A DNA stretch of 64,000 nucleotides from Hallerella succinigenes (GCF_002797675.1 NZ_PGEX01000001.1:2728001-2792000); one strand, 5' to 3'; counted from the stretch's first letter, positions 1-9,750 are shown. Numbers and translations: made by a program. The notes: a model not told the origin generated them from the letters alone.

Positions 1-509
<509 letters not shown>

Positions 510-1574
510 TTAGCGGGTCTTGACGATGGTCCAAGCTTCGTCGAAAAGTCGGGCTGCGTCGCCCGGGTCCTTCAAGAAGACCATGCGTTTGATTTCTTCT
601 TCGGTCGGGTTGATGACGCGGTTTTCGGTGAATTCCGTTTCAAGCACTTCGAGGGAAGCTTTGTTCGGCGTTGCGTAGTTGATGTACCTTGCAAGCTGTG
701 CGCCGATCTGAGCGTCGAGAATGTAGTTCATAAAGGCGTATGCACCGTCGACGTTCGGAGCCTTGCTGCTGAGCGTCATTGCATCGACCCACATAAAGGA
801 GCCTTCGATCGGAATGGCAAACTGGAGAGTCGAGTCTTCGTCGATGGCGGCCATGGCTTCGCCGTTGAAGACGATTGCGGCCCAGTCCATTTTCGAAAGC
901 ACCTTGTCCTTGCCGCCGACAGAACCGTCGAAGCCGAGGAAGTGCGGGTCCTTTTTGGCCTGGAGAATGTAATCCACAGCCTGGTTGATTTCCGTTTTGC
1001 TCGTGCTGTTCGCATCAAAGCCCTTTGCCTGGAGCGCCATGGAGAGCATGGAACGGCTTTCTTCGAGAAGGCTGAAGTTACCCTTCGTATTGTTGGCGTC
1101 GAAGAGGAGGCTGTAGCTGACGTTCATCGGATCAATGGACGGATCTCGGTAAAGGATACCGGTCGTTCCCCAGAGATACGGGAGCGTGTAATCGTTCGTC
1201 GGATCGTAGCTCGGATTTTTGAACTGACTTGCAACGTTAACACGGTTCGGAATCTTGTTCGTATCGATCTTTCCGATAAGTCCGAGGTGAATCATCTGCT
1301 GGATCACCACGTCACTAGCGATGACGACGTCGTACTGCGCGGTACCGACGGTCTGCAACTTGCTGATCATTTCTTCTTGGGCTTCATAGAGTTCGAGCTG
1401 GAGCTTGTAACCTGTTTTTGCTTCGAAATCCTGGAGCATGGCCGGGTCGATGTATTCACTGTAAATCATGACAGTGACTTTCGTCGGCTTGTCGGAAGAT
1501 TTTTTTTCGCTTTTGCAGCCTACGAAGAGGCTAGCGATTGCCAAAAATGAAAGAGCAAAGAGAACCTTTTTCAT
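510..1574 (-). CDS. potD: Spermidine/putrescine ABC transporter substrate-binding lipoprotein (PotD)
   Basis: The periplasmic receptor that captures polyamines for the PotABC importer. 354 residues, the usual PotD length. The N-terminus is a lipoprotein signal peptide (MKKVLFALS..., lipobox ending in FVGC with Cys20) followed by a short charged linker. The rest reads as a type II periplasmic binding protein, with the PotD-like block DVVIASDVVIQQMIHLGLIG and the PYLWGTTGILY stretch typical of the family. Last gene of potA-B-C-D, 46 bp after potC, with tgt 18 bp behind it. Ligand preference (spermidine or putrescine) cannot be read from the sequence. Confidence 0.93.
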   Translation of the reverse strand: MKKVLFALSFLAIASLFVGCKSEKKSSDKPTKVTVMIYSEYIDPAMLQDFEAKTGYKLQLELYEAQEEMISKLQTVGTAQYDVVIASDVVIQQMIHLGLIGKIDTNKIPNRVNVASQFKNPSYDPTNDYTLPYLWGTTGILYRDPSIDPMNVSYSLLFDANNTKGNFSLLEESRSMLSMALQAKGFDANSTSKTEINQAVDYILQAKKDPHFLGFDGSVGGKDKVLSKMDWAAIVFNGEAMAAIDEDSTLQFAIPIEGSFMWVDAMTLSSKAPNVDGAYAFMNYILDAQIGAQLARYINYATPNKASLEVLETEFTENRVINPTEEEIKRMVFLKDPGDAARLFDEAWTIVKTR

Positions 1575-1620
1575 TTTATCCTTTGGATGATTGTGACTTT
1601 TTCAAACTTAAATTTAGAAA

Positions 1621-2442
1621 TCACTTGGACTTTGCCAGTTTGTGTTCCTTGCGAATGCCTTTCAAAACAAGCAGAAGCATGACAAACAGGGTCAGAGAGA
1701 AGATGATTGAGGAAAGGGCGTGAATCTGCGGAGAAATTCCGCGTTTGAGGGAACCATAAATGTATAGAGGCAGCGTTTGGGATTCCGGGCCACTGGTAAA
1801 GAAACTCAAAATGAAATCATCCAGGGAAAGCGTGAATGCAAGAAGCGCACCGGAAATGATCGCCGTTGAAAGCTGCGGCAAAATAACGCGGCACCAGGCC
1901 CCAGCCGTTGAAGCGTAAAGGTCTCTAGCGGCTTCGATCTGCTCCTTGCCAATACTTACGAGCCGGCTCTGTACAACAAGAACGACAAAGCTGATTTCAA
2001 GCGTTACATGGGCGATGATCATCGTGAGCATTCCCGGCTCAAAAAAAGACGTCCAGGAACGGAACAAGGCAAAGACGACCGCAAGGGCGATGGCCATCAA
2101 AATATCCGGCGTCACCACGGGAACGTTAATGGACATGTCGTAGAAGTATCGCATCTTTTTGCCCCAAGGCGTTCGATGAATACCGATTGCGAGAAGCGTG
2201 CCGAGAAGCGTTGCTATGAGCGTGCTCACGACCGCGAGTATCAGCGTGTTTACAGTCGTCGTCTGCACCATGGCATTGTCGAAGAGGCCCGTGTACCAGT
2301 CGAGTGTAAAACCGCCCCACGAAAGTCCGTGCTTGCTTGCGTTAAAGCTCTGCTGCACCACGAGGAACATCGGCAGATACAGAAGCAAAAAGCCGATGAA
2401 GGTAAGGACCGTTGCAAAAATCGGAAGTTTGCGCTTAGACAA
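1621..2442 (-). CDS. potC: Polyamine ABC transporter permease PotC (probable TTG start)
   Basis: One of two inner-membrane permeases of the polyamine importer. Six hydrophobic segments and the BPD_transp_1 coupling loop EAARDLYASTAGAWCRVILPQL, which contacts the ATPase, are visible. An ATG at 2475 would give a 41-bp overlap with potB and an atypical hydrophilic leader. A TTG at 2442 sits 7 nt after a perfect GGAGGT Shine-Dalgarno and gives SKRKLPIFATVL, a typical PotC N-terminus, overlapping the potB stop by 8 bp. I therefore chose TTG, giving 273 residues, which matches the usual PotC length. Confidence 0.9.
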   Translation of the reverse strand: MSKRKLPIFATVLTFIGFLLLYLPMFLVVQQSFNASKHGLSWGGFTLDWYTGLFDNAMVQTTTVNTLILAVVSTLIATLLGTLLAIGIHRTPWGKKMRYFYDMSINVPVVTPDILMAIALAVVFALFRSWTSFFEPGMLTMIIAHVTLEISFVVLVVQSRLVSIGKEQIEAARDLYASTAGAWCRVILPQLSTAIISGALLAFTLSLDDFILSFFTSGPESQTLPLYIYGSLKRGISPQIHALSSIIFSLTLFVMLLLVLKGIRKEHKLAKSK

Positions 2443-3349
2443 AATTCTTACCTCCGACGCGTTGGAAAATGACAAGGCTGATGACGCTTGTTAAAATGAG
2501 CACGACGCCGAGCATGGCGCCAAATGGCCAGTCGCTTGCGGAACCGAACTGCTGCTGGATCAGGTTACCGATCAGCATGTACTTGCTTCCGCCCAAAAGG
2601 TCACTGATCACATACATACCAAAGCTCGGCACGAGCGTTAAGATGACGCTTGCAATAATGCCTTGCATCATCTGCGAAAGGATTCCGTGGTAGAACGTGC
2701 GAACAGGTCCTGCGTAAAGGTCGCGGGCCGCTTCGACGATTCCCCAGTCCAAGCGTTCCACGCTGGTGTAGAGCGGTAAAACGGCAAAGGGGAGCATGGA
2801 ACTGACCATGCCGACGTAAACGGCAAAGCTTCCCGGGTAAAGGGATTCTCCTTCGGCGATCAGTCCGAGGAAGCGGGCGATGCTCGCGGGGAACATGTCC
2901 GGTCCAAGTAAGATCATCCAGGCTGCAGTACGGATGACGAGGTTCGTGCAGCTTGGCACCATGATGAGGGCAAATAAAAACGCCCGCATGCTCTTGCCGT
3001 GATTGGCAATCCAGAACGCCATCGGGAGTCCAAAGAGAATGCAGAGAACCGTGGTGAACGTTGCGATTTTGACGCTGCGCCAAAGGATGAGCAAATTGTC
3101 GGGGGACCAGCCGAACGAGCTGAACCCGAGAAGACGCTCCAAATTCAGAAGCGAAAAATTCCAATCGATGCTGCCGTAGGAACCGCGCTGTGCAAACGCA
3201 AGAACTATCAGGAATACGGTCGGAATCAACAGAAAAACGAGAAGCCACAGAATGCCGGGGCCTGTGAGAAGAACCCCGAATTTACGCATGCGGCTGCGCG
3301 TGGTGAGCTTGCCTTCAAAAACTTCGGTCTGCTGCATAGGCTTAATCAC
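2435..3349 (-). CDS. potB: Polyamine ABC transporter permease PotB
   Basis: Inner-membrane permease that pairs with PotC to form the transport channel for spermidine/putrescine. 304 residues with about six transmembrane stretches, starting GVLLTGPGILWLLVFLLIP. The EAA coupling loop EAARDLYAGPVRTFYHGILSQM lies near residue 210. The start MIKPMQQ overlaps the potA stop by 8 bp and its own 3' end overlaps potC by 8 bp, so the three genes are translationally coupled. The hydrophilic N-terminus (about 25 residues) is cytoplasmic, as in other PotB proteins. Confidence 0.93.
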   Translation of the reverse strand: MIKPMQQTEVFEGKLTTRSRMRKFGVLLTGPGILWLLVFLLIPTVFLIVLAFAQRGSYGSIDWNFSLLNLERLLGFSSFGWSPDNLLILWRSVKIATFTTVLCILFGLPMAFWIANHGKSMRAFLFALIMVPSCTNLVIRTAAWMILLGPDMFPASIARFLGLIAEGESLYPGSFAVYVGMVSSMLPFAVLPLYTSVERLDWGIVEAARDLYAGPVRTFYHGILSQMMQGIIASVILTLVPSFGMYVISDLLGGSKYMLIGNLIQQQFGSASDWPFGAMLGVVLILTSVISLVIFQRVGGKNFV

Positions 3350-4427
3350 TCAACACTTGCAAGTATTGCGGCTCGATGTAAAGATTCACCTGGTCGCCCG
3401 GATTGTAGATTTCGTCCGGGTCCGTCATGACGCGGAGCTTTAAGCTTTCGCATGCATCGACGCCCGGAAGCTCCGCGATCAGTTCCCAATAATCTCCGCG
3501 GAAAATACGTTCGAGAATCTTTGCCGGGAAAACGTTTTCTGCAAACGATTCGTTCGGCGTGCAAACGTGAATGTCTTCCATGCGAATGGCGATGCCGCCC
3601 TTTTCCCAGGTTGGATCTTTTTCGAGAACGAGATTTCCGAAGTTTGTCTTGGCGAGCTTTTCAGAGACACGTTCGCATTCGAGAATGTTCGCTTCACCGA
3701 TGAACGTGGCGACGAAACGGTTGACCGGATGTTCGTAAATGTCTTCCGGGGAACCGTCCTGGATGATTTGACCCTTGTACATCACAAGGATGCGGTCGCT
3801 GACGGCAATCGCTTCGTCTTGGTCGTGCGTCACGAGGATGAATGTCGTGTCGGTCTTGCGTTGCAGTTCGCGCAGTTCTACCTGGAGCTTTTTGCGCAGG
3901 TTTGCGTCCAAGGCGGAAAGCGGTTCGTCGAGTAGCAAGATGTCCGGCTCGTTCACCAGGGCGCGGGCGAGTGCGACGCGCTGTTTTTGCCCGCCGGAAA
4001 GTGTTGCAGGCATTTCCTTGGCGAGATCCGTGATGTTCACGATTTCCATCATTTTGTTCACACGGCGTTCGATTTCGTCTTTCGGAATTTTATGGCTCTT
4101 GAGTCCGAATGCGATGTTGTTGAAAATGTTCAGATGCGGAAAGAGTGCGTAACTCTGGAAAACCGTGTTGATGGGGCGTTTGGATGGGGATCGGTTCGAG
4201 ATGACTTTTCCGCTTAGAACGACTTCGCCCTCGTCTGCCTTTTCAAAGCCTGCAATGATGCGGAGAAGGGTCGTTTTGCCGCAGCCCGAAGGACCGAGCA
4301 GCGTGACAAATTCTCCATCTTTGATGAACACGTTGATGCCGTTGAGAACGACTTTTTTGCCGAAACTCTTATGCACGTTGCGGATGTCCAAATCAAAATT
4401 TTGACTTGGCGAAGGCAATGGATCCAT
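3342..4427 (-). CDS. potA: Polyamine ABC transporter ATPase PotA
   Basis: ATP-hydrolysing subunit that powers polyamine import. 361 residues: Walker A GPSGCGKTT near residue 45, Q-loop FQSYALFPH, signature LSGGQKQRVALARAL, Walker B ILLLDEPLSALD and the switch His in LVTHDQDEA. A C-terminal TOBE region follows from about residue 250 (IRMEDIHV, LRVMTDPDEIYNPGDQVNLYIEP). First gene of the operon, with the order potA-B-C-D as in other bacteria. The 87 bp between it and the next minus-strand stop at 4515 probably hold the promoter; I do not see a clear consensus. Confidence 0.95.
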   Translation of the reverse strand: MDPLPSPSQNFDLDIRNVHKSFGKKVVLNGINVFIKDGEFVTLLGPSGCGKTTLLRIIAGFEKADEGEVVLSGKVISNRSPSKRPINTVFQSYALFPHLNIFNNIAFGLKSHKIPKDEIERRVNKMMEIVNITDLAKEMPATLSGGQKQRVALARALVNEPDILLLDEPLSALDANLRKKLQVELRELQRKTDTTFILVTHDQDEAIAVSDRILVMYKGQIIQDGSPEDIYEHPVNRFVATFIGEANILECERVSEKLAKTNFGNLVLEKDPTWEKGGIAIRMEDIHVCTPNESFAENVFPAKILERIFRGDYWELIAELPGVDACESLKLRVMTDPDEIYNPGDQVNLYIEPQYLQVLSD

Positions 4428-4514
4428 GGCGAATCTCCGAGAAAAGACACGGTTAAATATTTCGCCCTAAAAATAGCAAGTTTGTTTGAAACGCTAAATG
4501 CCCGACCCGAAAAT

Positions 4515-4937
4515 TCAGGGATTTACCGGAGGATACTTGGGGAGAGAGGAAAGGCGCGTGTAGTTTTTTTTCGCAGAATCGAGCCCGAGGAAAATGGCGG
4601 AGTCGCCGAGGGAAAGCATAATGAATTTAGGCTTGAGAATGCGCAGGTATTTGTTGACTTGGACCTGAAGCGCGGCAGGGGATTCGACGCCCGGCCTTTT
4701 ACATTCGACAAGAAGCCAAGGTTCGTTGGCTTTTGCCCCTTCCCGAAAATCGTGGACGATGATATCCACACGGTCAGCGTTTTTTGAATCAAAGGTGCGC
4801 AGAGCGAATTCCGTTTCGACCAGATGACCGGGAACCTTTACCACATCCTTGAGCCAAGAAACCACGTTTTGGCGCACGGCTTCTTCTGGAGTCGCCGCGA
4901 CAAACTTCTTTCGGGAAGAGTCAAAGTAGGAATCCAT
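4515..4937 (-). CDS. Small protein with HsdR N-terminal-like (PD-(D/E)XK) domain
   Basis: 140 residues that resemble the stand-alone type I restriction R-subunit N-terminal domain family (HSDR_N_2). The family core is visible: AVRQNVVSWLKDVVKVP near the start, then RVDIIVHDF and WLLVECKRP. The Asp and the Glu-x-Lys fit a PD-(D/E)XK nuclease core, but no helicase domain follows. It begins 5 bp after the alr stop and is probably co-transcribed with alr. There is no methylase or specificity gene nearby, so it is not a restriction system. The role of these orphan domains is not known to me. Confidence 0.75.
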   Translation of the reverse strand: MDSYFDSSRKKFVAATPEEAVRQNVVSWLKDVVKVPGHLVETEFALRTFDSKNADRVDIIVHDFREGAKANEPWLLVECKRPGVESPAALQVQVNKYLRILKPKFIMLSLGDSAIFLGLDSAKKNYTRLSSLPKYPPVNP

Positions 4938-4942
4938 CTAGA

Positions 4943-6196
4943 TTATTTGCCCTTGCGGAGTGGATACGGCGTGAATGGAGGAACGTGGAATTCTTCCTTC
5001 AGGTCGTCCCAACGGATCAGACGGTTCTTCCAAATATACTTGCGATAAAGGCGACGGGCCACGCGGCTCGTGATTTCGTAAGGAATCGTATGATGCGCTT
5101 CCGCAACGGATTCCATGGAAATGCGGGCGTCGGCCGTACCGTTTACGACTTCGACCGTTTCACCGATTTGCACATCCGGAATACGGCTCACGTCCACCAT
5201 CGTCGCATCCATGCAGACGCGTCCGAGAATCGGGCAGAGCTGATCGCGAATTAAAACATAACCGTTGTTGTATTCACCGCGGAGGTAACCGTCACCGTAA
5301 CCGATCGCGATGGTCGCCACCTTGGTCGGCTGCTGGGCAACCCAGTACTGGCCATAGGAAACGCCTTCGCCCGTCGGCACTTCGTGAATCGTGCGGATAG
5401 TGGACTTGATCGTCATCACCGGTTTCAATTCCGGATATTCAAAGCCTTCCGGCGGTGTGGCTCCCATCGGATTGTAGCCGTAAAGGACAAGGCCCGGGCG
5501 GACCATGTCGAAGTGACTTTCCGGATGGCGCAGCGTGCCTGCGGAACTCGAGCAGTGGCAAATCTGCGGACGGACGCCTTCGTTTGTCAAAAGTTCGACG
5601 AGGTTCGAGAAGCGGTCAATCTGGCGTTGCGTGCTCACGTTCGAAGTCTTGTCGAGCATGTCGGCGGTGGCGAGATGGGTGAACATTCCTTCGACTTCCA
5701 GATGCTTCAGGGTGAGGATCCGGCGGATCGTATCGAAGTCGTCAAAGCGTACACCGTAGCGGTGCATCCCCGTGTTGATCGCAAGGTGAGCCTTGCAGTG
5801 CAAATTGTTTTCTTCGAGGTACTTGTCGAAGGCGACGGCGGTCTTCAAGTCGGAAAGAGCCGAGGTCAATTGAAATTCGACAAGGTAAGGGAAGTCAGCC
5901 GGAATGCAAGGTCCGAGAATCAGAATCGGAAGGTCCATTCCGTACTGGCGAAGGAGCATACCTTCGGAAAGATGGGCGACACCCAAAAAATCCGCTCCGC
6001 TGTTCTTTGCCGCATAAGCGCAGGCGAGGGAGCCGTGGCCGTAGCTGTCCGCTTTCACGGGAAGGAGAATTTTCGTCTTCTTCGGAATGGACTTTCGGAC
6101 AAATTGAATGTTGCTCGCGAGAGCGTCCAAGTTGATTTCGATCCAATTCGGGCGCGTGATACTGTTCAAATCAGGAGGAAGCTGTGCCAAATTCAT
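4943..6196 (-). CDS. alr: Alanine racemase
   Basis: PLP enzyme that interconverts L- and D-alanine to supply D-Ala for peptidoglycan. Visible blocks: WIEINLDALASNIQ, then LLPVKADSYGHG with the PLP-binding Lys, then MVRPGLVLYGYNP, and the second active-site block IGYGDGYLRGEYNNGYVLI, with CMDATMVDVS near the C-terminus. An ATG further out at 6256 would add 20 residues of unlikely sequence (MQKLTIFESK...). I chose the ATG at 6196, which gives MNLAQLPPDLN and 417 residues, slightly long for the family because of a basic C-terminal tail (RRLYRKYIWKNRLIRWDD). The HsdR-N-like gene follows after 5 bp. Confidence 0.93.
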   Translation of the reverse strand: MNLAQLPPDLNSITRPNWIEINLDALASNIQFVRKSIPKKTKILLPVKADSYGHGSLACAYAAKNSGADFLGVAHLSEGMLLRQYGMDLPILILGPCIPADFPYLVEFQLTSALSDLKTAVAFDKYLEENNLHCKAHLAINTGMHRYGVRFDDFDTIRRILTLKHLEVEGMFTHLATADMLDKTSNVSTQRQIDRFSNLVELLTNEGVRPQICHCSSSAGTLRHPESHFDMVRPGLVLYGYNPMGATPPEGFEYPELKPVMTIKSTIRTIHEVPTGEGVSYGQYWVAQQPTKVATIAIGYGDGYLRGEYNNGYVLIRDQLCPILGRVCMDATMVDVSRIPDVQIGETVEVVNGTADARISMESVAEAHHTIPYEITSRVARRLYRKYIWKNRLIRWDDLKEEFHVPPFTPYPLRKGK

Positions 6197-6389
6197 AGTA
6201 TTCAAAATATAGATTAGAAAGCGCGTCTTGGATTCAAAAATCGTGAGTTTTTGCAATGTTTTGGGTGTGTAAGTCCTTGTCTTTCAATAAGATACGGTGA
6301 TTGAAATCGTTTGGGGCGAAATTCGTCTTTTTGGATCATTTTCGGCGCAAAACATTAGTATTTTTTCGTCGAAACAAAAGAGGCTCAAC

Positions 6390-7505
6390 ATGGATCCTAG
6401 AATTACTCAGCTCGCGGAAATGCTTGTTCGCGATGCGATCGCCTTGAAAAAAGACGAAAATATTTTGATCGAAACGACCGATACCCCGGCGGATCTTTCG
6501 GTTGCCCTGATTCGCGCCGTATCGAAGGCGGGCGGAAGACCGTTCTTAACACATCATCGCAGTGCTGTCAACCGCGTTCTGTTGCAAAACGCGTCCGATG
6601 CGCAGTTGAAAATTGCCGCGGAACATGATCTCGCCTTTATGAAGAATATGCAGGCGTATCTCTCGATTCGCGGAAGTGACAATTTTGTAGAACTTTCCGA
6701 TGTTCCTGAAGATCGCACTTTTGCGAACCGCACGATTCGCCATCCGGTGCTCGACTGGCGTGTGAATAAGACGCGCTGGTGTGTTTTGCGCTGGCCGACT
6801 CCTTCGATGGCTCAGGGGGCAGGCATGAGCACGGAAGCTTTTGAAGACTTCTATTTTAAGGCTTGCCTTGCAGACTACCCGGCGATGCAGAAGGCGGCGA
6901 AAGCGCTTGTCGATCTGATGAACAAGACGAACAAGGTGCGCCTTGTCGCTCCGGATACGGATCTTTCCTTTAGCATTCAGAACATTCCGGCAGTCCCGTG
7001 CTGTGGCACGATGAACATTCCGGATGGCGAAGTCTATACGGCTCCGGTCCGCGAAAGCGTGAACGGTGTAATCCATTACAATACGCCGACTTTGTACGAA
7101 GGCAAAAAATTCGAAAATACTCGCCTCGTTTTCAAGGATGGAAAAATTGTCGAAGCGACGTCCTCGAATACGGAAGCGATGAACGCCATCTTCGATACCG
7201 ACAAGGGGGCGCGCTACATCGGCGAATTCGCGATTGGCTTCAATCCGTTCGTCCTGCATCCGATGTGCGACATCCTCTTTGACGAAAAGATCGCGGGAAG
7301 CATTCATTTTACTCCGGGTCGTTGCTACGAAGATGCTTACAACGGAAACCAGTCGGCTATCCACTGGGACTTGGTTCTGATCATGCGTCCGGAATACGGG
7401 GGCGGTGAAATCTATTTCGACGACCGTCTGATTCGCAAGGATGGAATCTTTGTGATTCCGGAATTGGATGCTTTGAATCCCGACAAACTTGGCGCGGCAA
7501 AATAA
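6390..7505 (+). CDS. M29-family (AmpS/AmpT-like) aminopeptidase
   Basis: Metal-dependent aminopeptidase of peptidase family M29, cytoplasmic, releasing N-terminal residues from peptides. The start MDPRITQLAEMLV is preceded by AGAGG at a good distance; an upstream in-frame GTG at 6297 lacks family similarity. Family features: IRGSDNFVELSDV, MNIPDGEVYTAPVRESVNG with an acidic ligand, EFAIGFNP, and GSIHFTPG followed by SAIHWDLV. The last two carry the His and His-x-Asp metal ligands. 371 residues is shorter than many M29 members (about 410). Transcribed alone or with glnN, although glnN has its own promoter. Confidence 0.9.
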   Translation: MDPRITQLAEMLVRDAIALKKDENILIETTDTPADLSVALIRAVSKAGGRPFLTHHRSAVNRVLLQNASDAQLKIAAEHDLAFMKNMQAYLSIRGSDNFVELSDVPEDRTFANRTIRHPVLDWRVNKTRWCVLRWPTPSMAQGAGMSTEAFEDFYFKACLADYPAMQKAAKALVDLMNKTNKVRLVAPDTDLSFSIQNIPAVPCCGTMNIPDGEVYTAPVRESVNGVIHYNTPTLYEGKKFENTRLVFKDGKIVEATSSNTEAMNAIFDTDKGARYIGEFAIGFNPFVLHPMCDILFDEKIAGSIHFTPGRCYEDAYNGNQSAIHWDLVLIMRPEYGGGEIYFDDRLIRKDGIFVIPELDALNPDKLGAAK

Positions 7506-7608
7506 CAAAACGACATTTTTGCTATCTTTTGCTACCGAAAGCGACAAAACGGTAACTTTCTTTGGCTGGACTTATGTTAAAATCGGTGAAAAACGCCAAA
7601 AATCTTCT

Positions 7609-7624
7609 TGGCACGGTTTTTGCA
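7609..7624 (+). promoter_or_regulatory. Sigma-54 (RpoN) promoter for glnN
   Basis: TGGCACGGTTTTTGCA matches the -24/-12 consensus TGGCACG-N4-TTGCW at every defined position, with the correct 10 bp between GG and GC. The expected transcription start is near 7635, leaving a leader of about 22 nt that holds AAGGAG and the GTG start at 7657. Just upstream (7532-7555) GCTACCG...CGGTAAC forms an imperfect inverted repeat that could be an enhancer-protein site; this part is inference. Confidence 0.85.
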
Positions 7625-7656
7625 AAAAGTAGGGCACAAACCATAAGGAGTACACT

Positions 7657-9723
7657 GTGAGTATTCAGGAAGAATTTGGAAGTCTCGTCTTCAATACCAA
7701 GACGATGAGCAAGTATCTCTCGCATAAGACCTATGAAAGCCTTCTTGCGACGATGGAAAACGGCACCGCTCTCGACGCAACGATCGCTGATGAAGTTGCT
7801 TCGGGCATGAAGACGTGGGCAATGGAACATGGAGCGACGCACTTCACTCACTGGTTCCAGCCGTTGAATGGAACGACTGCAGAAAAGCACGACGCTTTCT
7901 ACAATCCGGACTTCAAGGGTGGCATCGTTGCCTCCTTCAGTGGTAAGGAACTCATCCAGGGCGAACCGGATGCTTCGAGCTTCCCGTCTGGCGGTCTCCG
8001 TGCAACGTTCGAAGCCCGCGGTTACACCGCTTGGGATCCGACGAGCCCGGCATTCATCAAGGTGAACAACGACGGCGTTGCCGTTCTTTGCATCCCGACC
8101 ATGTTCTATGGTTACCATGGCGAAGCCCTCGATAAGAAAATCCCGCTTCTTCGCGCGCAGGTCGCCCTCGCAAAACAGATTAACCGCGTTGCTAAGCTTT
8201 TCGGCGTCCCGGGCGACAAGCGTCCGTTCGCAACCCTCGGTCCTGAGCAGGAATATTTCCTCGTCGATGCTGAAGTCTACCGTCAGCGTCCGGACTTGGT
8301 GCAGACTGGTCGTACCCTCTTCGGTGTTCGTCCGGCTCGTCATCAGCAGCTTGAAGACCACTACTTCGGCAAGATTAAGAACCGCGTTCTCTCCTTCATG
8401 GCAGAAGTCGACAAGGAACTCTGGAAACTCGGCGTTCCGGCTAAGACTCGCCACAACGAAGTGAGCCCGGCCCAGTTCGAACTCGCTCCGGTCTTCGAAG
8501 AACAGAACCTTTCCTCTGACCACAACATGCTCACGATGGAAGTCCTCCAGACCGTTGCAGAACGTTATGGTCTCGTTTGCCTGCTCCACGAAAAGCCGTT
8601 CGACGGCGTGAACGGTTCCGGCAAGCACAACAACTGGTCTATCACCGGTCCAGATGGCAAGAACTGGCTCTCTCCAGGTAAGACTCCGCACGAAAATGCA
8701 CAGTTCCTCACGGTCCTTGTTTCCATCATCAAGGGTGTCGACACCTACGCTCCGCTTCTCCGTGCAACGGTCGCAAGCGCTGGTAACGATCACCGTCTCG
8801 GTGCAAACGAAGCTCCTCCGGCAATCATCTCGATCTTCCTCGGCGAACAGCTCACCGATATCATCAACCAGCTCGAAAAGGGCAAGCCGACTTCGACGAA
8901 GAGCGGCTCCACGATGGAAATCGGTGTATCCATGCTTCCGCCGCTCCCGAAGGATGCAACGGACCGTAACCGTACAAGCCCGTTCGCCTTCACCGGCAAC
9001 AAGTTCGAATTCCGCGCTGTCGGTAGCGAACAGAACTGCGCAACGACCAACACCGCTTTGAACACCATCGTGGCTTGGGCTCTCGACGATGTTCTGAATC
9101 AGATCGAAGCTTTGACTTCGAAGGGCACGGACTTCAATTCTGCTGTGCAGAGCGTTCTCCAGAAGGAAATCAAGGATCACAAGCGTGTGCTCTTTGACGG
9201 AAACGGATACAGCGGCGATTGGGAAGCAGAAGCTGCCAAGCGCGGTCTCCCGAACCTCAAGACGACGCCGGAAGCTATCGAAGCTTACCGCGATCCGAAG
9301 GTCATTGAACTTTACAAGAAGTACAGCGTCCTTTCCGAAGTGGAACTCGAAAGCCGCTACGTGATTGAAAAGGAAAAGTACGAGACGATGATCGCTCTCG
9401 AAGCGAACTGCGCTCTCATGATGGCAAAGACCATGTACCTTCCGGAATGCATTTCCTACGCTGCAGAACTCGCAGACTCTTGCGCCTCTCTCACGGATTA
9501 CGTGCACACGGGCGTTTCCGCTCTTGCAAAGTCCGCAGCAGAAAACGTGGAAAAGCTCACGCAGGAAATCGACAAGCTTGAAAAGGCTATCGATTCTGGC
9601 GATTCGGCCGCAGAACTCGCTGGCATGAAGGATGTCCGCTCCGTGGTGGATGCTCTCGAACGCATCGTTCCGGATTCTCAGTGGCCGGTTCCGGGCTACG
9701 GCGAAATGTTCTTCGTCGGCTAA
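7657..9723 (+). CDS. glnN: Glutamine synthetase type III
   Basis: ATP-dependent synthesis of glutamine from glutamate and ammonia. 688 residues with the large type III architecture. The N-terminal block FGSLVFNTKTMSKYLS and HTHWFQPLNGTTAEKHDAF are type III signatures. The catalytic core includes LGPEQEYFLVD (metal-binding Glu residues), VNGSGKHNNWSI (glutamate/metal binding) and NRTSPFAFTGNKFEFRAVGS. The start is GTG with AAGGAG 8 nt upstream. A sigma-54 promoter lies 33-48 bp upstream, so expression is probably tied to nitrogen limitation. A strong terminator follows at 9751. Confidence 0.97.
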   Translation: MSIQEEFGSLVFNTKTMSKYLSHKTYESLLATMENGTALDATIADEVASGMKTWAMEHGATHFTHWFQPLNGTTAEKHDAFYNPDFKGGIVASFSGKELIQGEPDASSFPSGGLRATFEARGYTAWDPTSPAFIKVNNDGVAVLCIPTMFYGYHGEALDKKIPLLRAQVALAKQINRVAKLFGVPGDKRPFATLGPEQEYFLVDAEVYRQRPDLVQTGRTLFGVRPARHQQLEDHYFGKIKNRVLSFMAEVDKELWKLGVPAKTRHNEVSPAQFELAPVFEEQNLSSDHNMLTMEVLQTVAERYGLVCLLHEKPFDGVNGSGKHNNWSITGPDGKNWLSPGKTPHENAQFLTVLVSIIKGVDTYAPLLRATVASAGNDHRLGANEAPPAIISIFLGEQLTDIINQLEKGKPTSTKSGSTMEIGVSMLPPLPKDATDRNRTSPFAFTGNKFEFRAVGSEQNCATTNTALNTIVAWALDDVLNQIEALTSKGTDFNSAVQSVLQKEIKDHKRVLFDGNGYSGDWEAEAAKRGLPNLKTTPEAIEAYRDPKVIELYKKYSVLSEVELESRYVIEKEKYETMIALEANCALMMAKTMYLPECISYAAELADSCASLTDYVHTGVSALAKSAAENVEKLTQEIDKLEKAIDSGDSAAELAGMKDVRSVVDALERIVPDSQWPVPGYGEMFFVG

Positions 9724-9750
9724 GCTCGAATCCTTTTTAGAAAAATGGAA

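Noticed and set aside
4515-4937. A type I restriction-modification system
   Set aside because: Only an HsdR N-terminal-like domain is present; there is no helicase, methylase or specificity subunit nearby.
7522-9507. Minus-strand reading frame of 661 codons opposite glnN
   Set aside because: Shadow of strong codon bias in glnN; no family similarity and rich in Arg/Glu/His as expected for an antisense frame.
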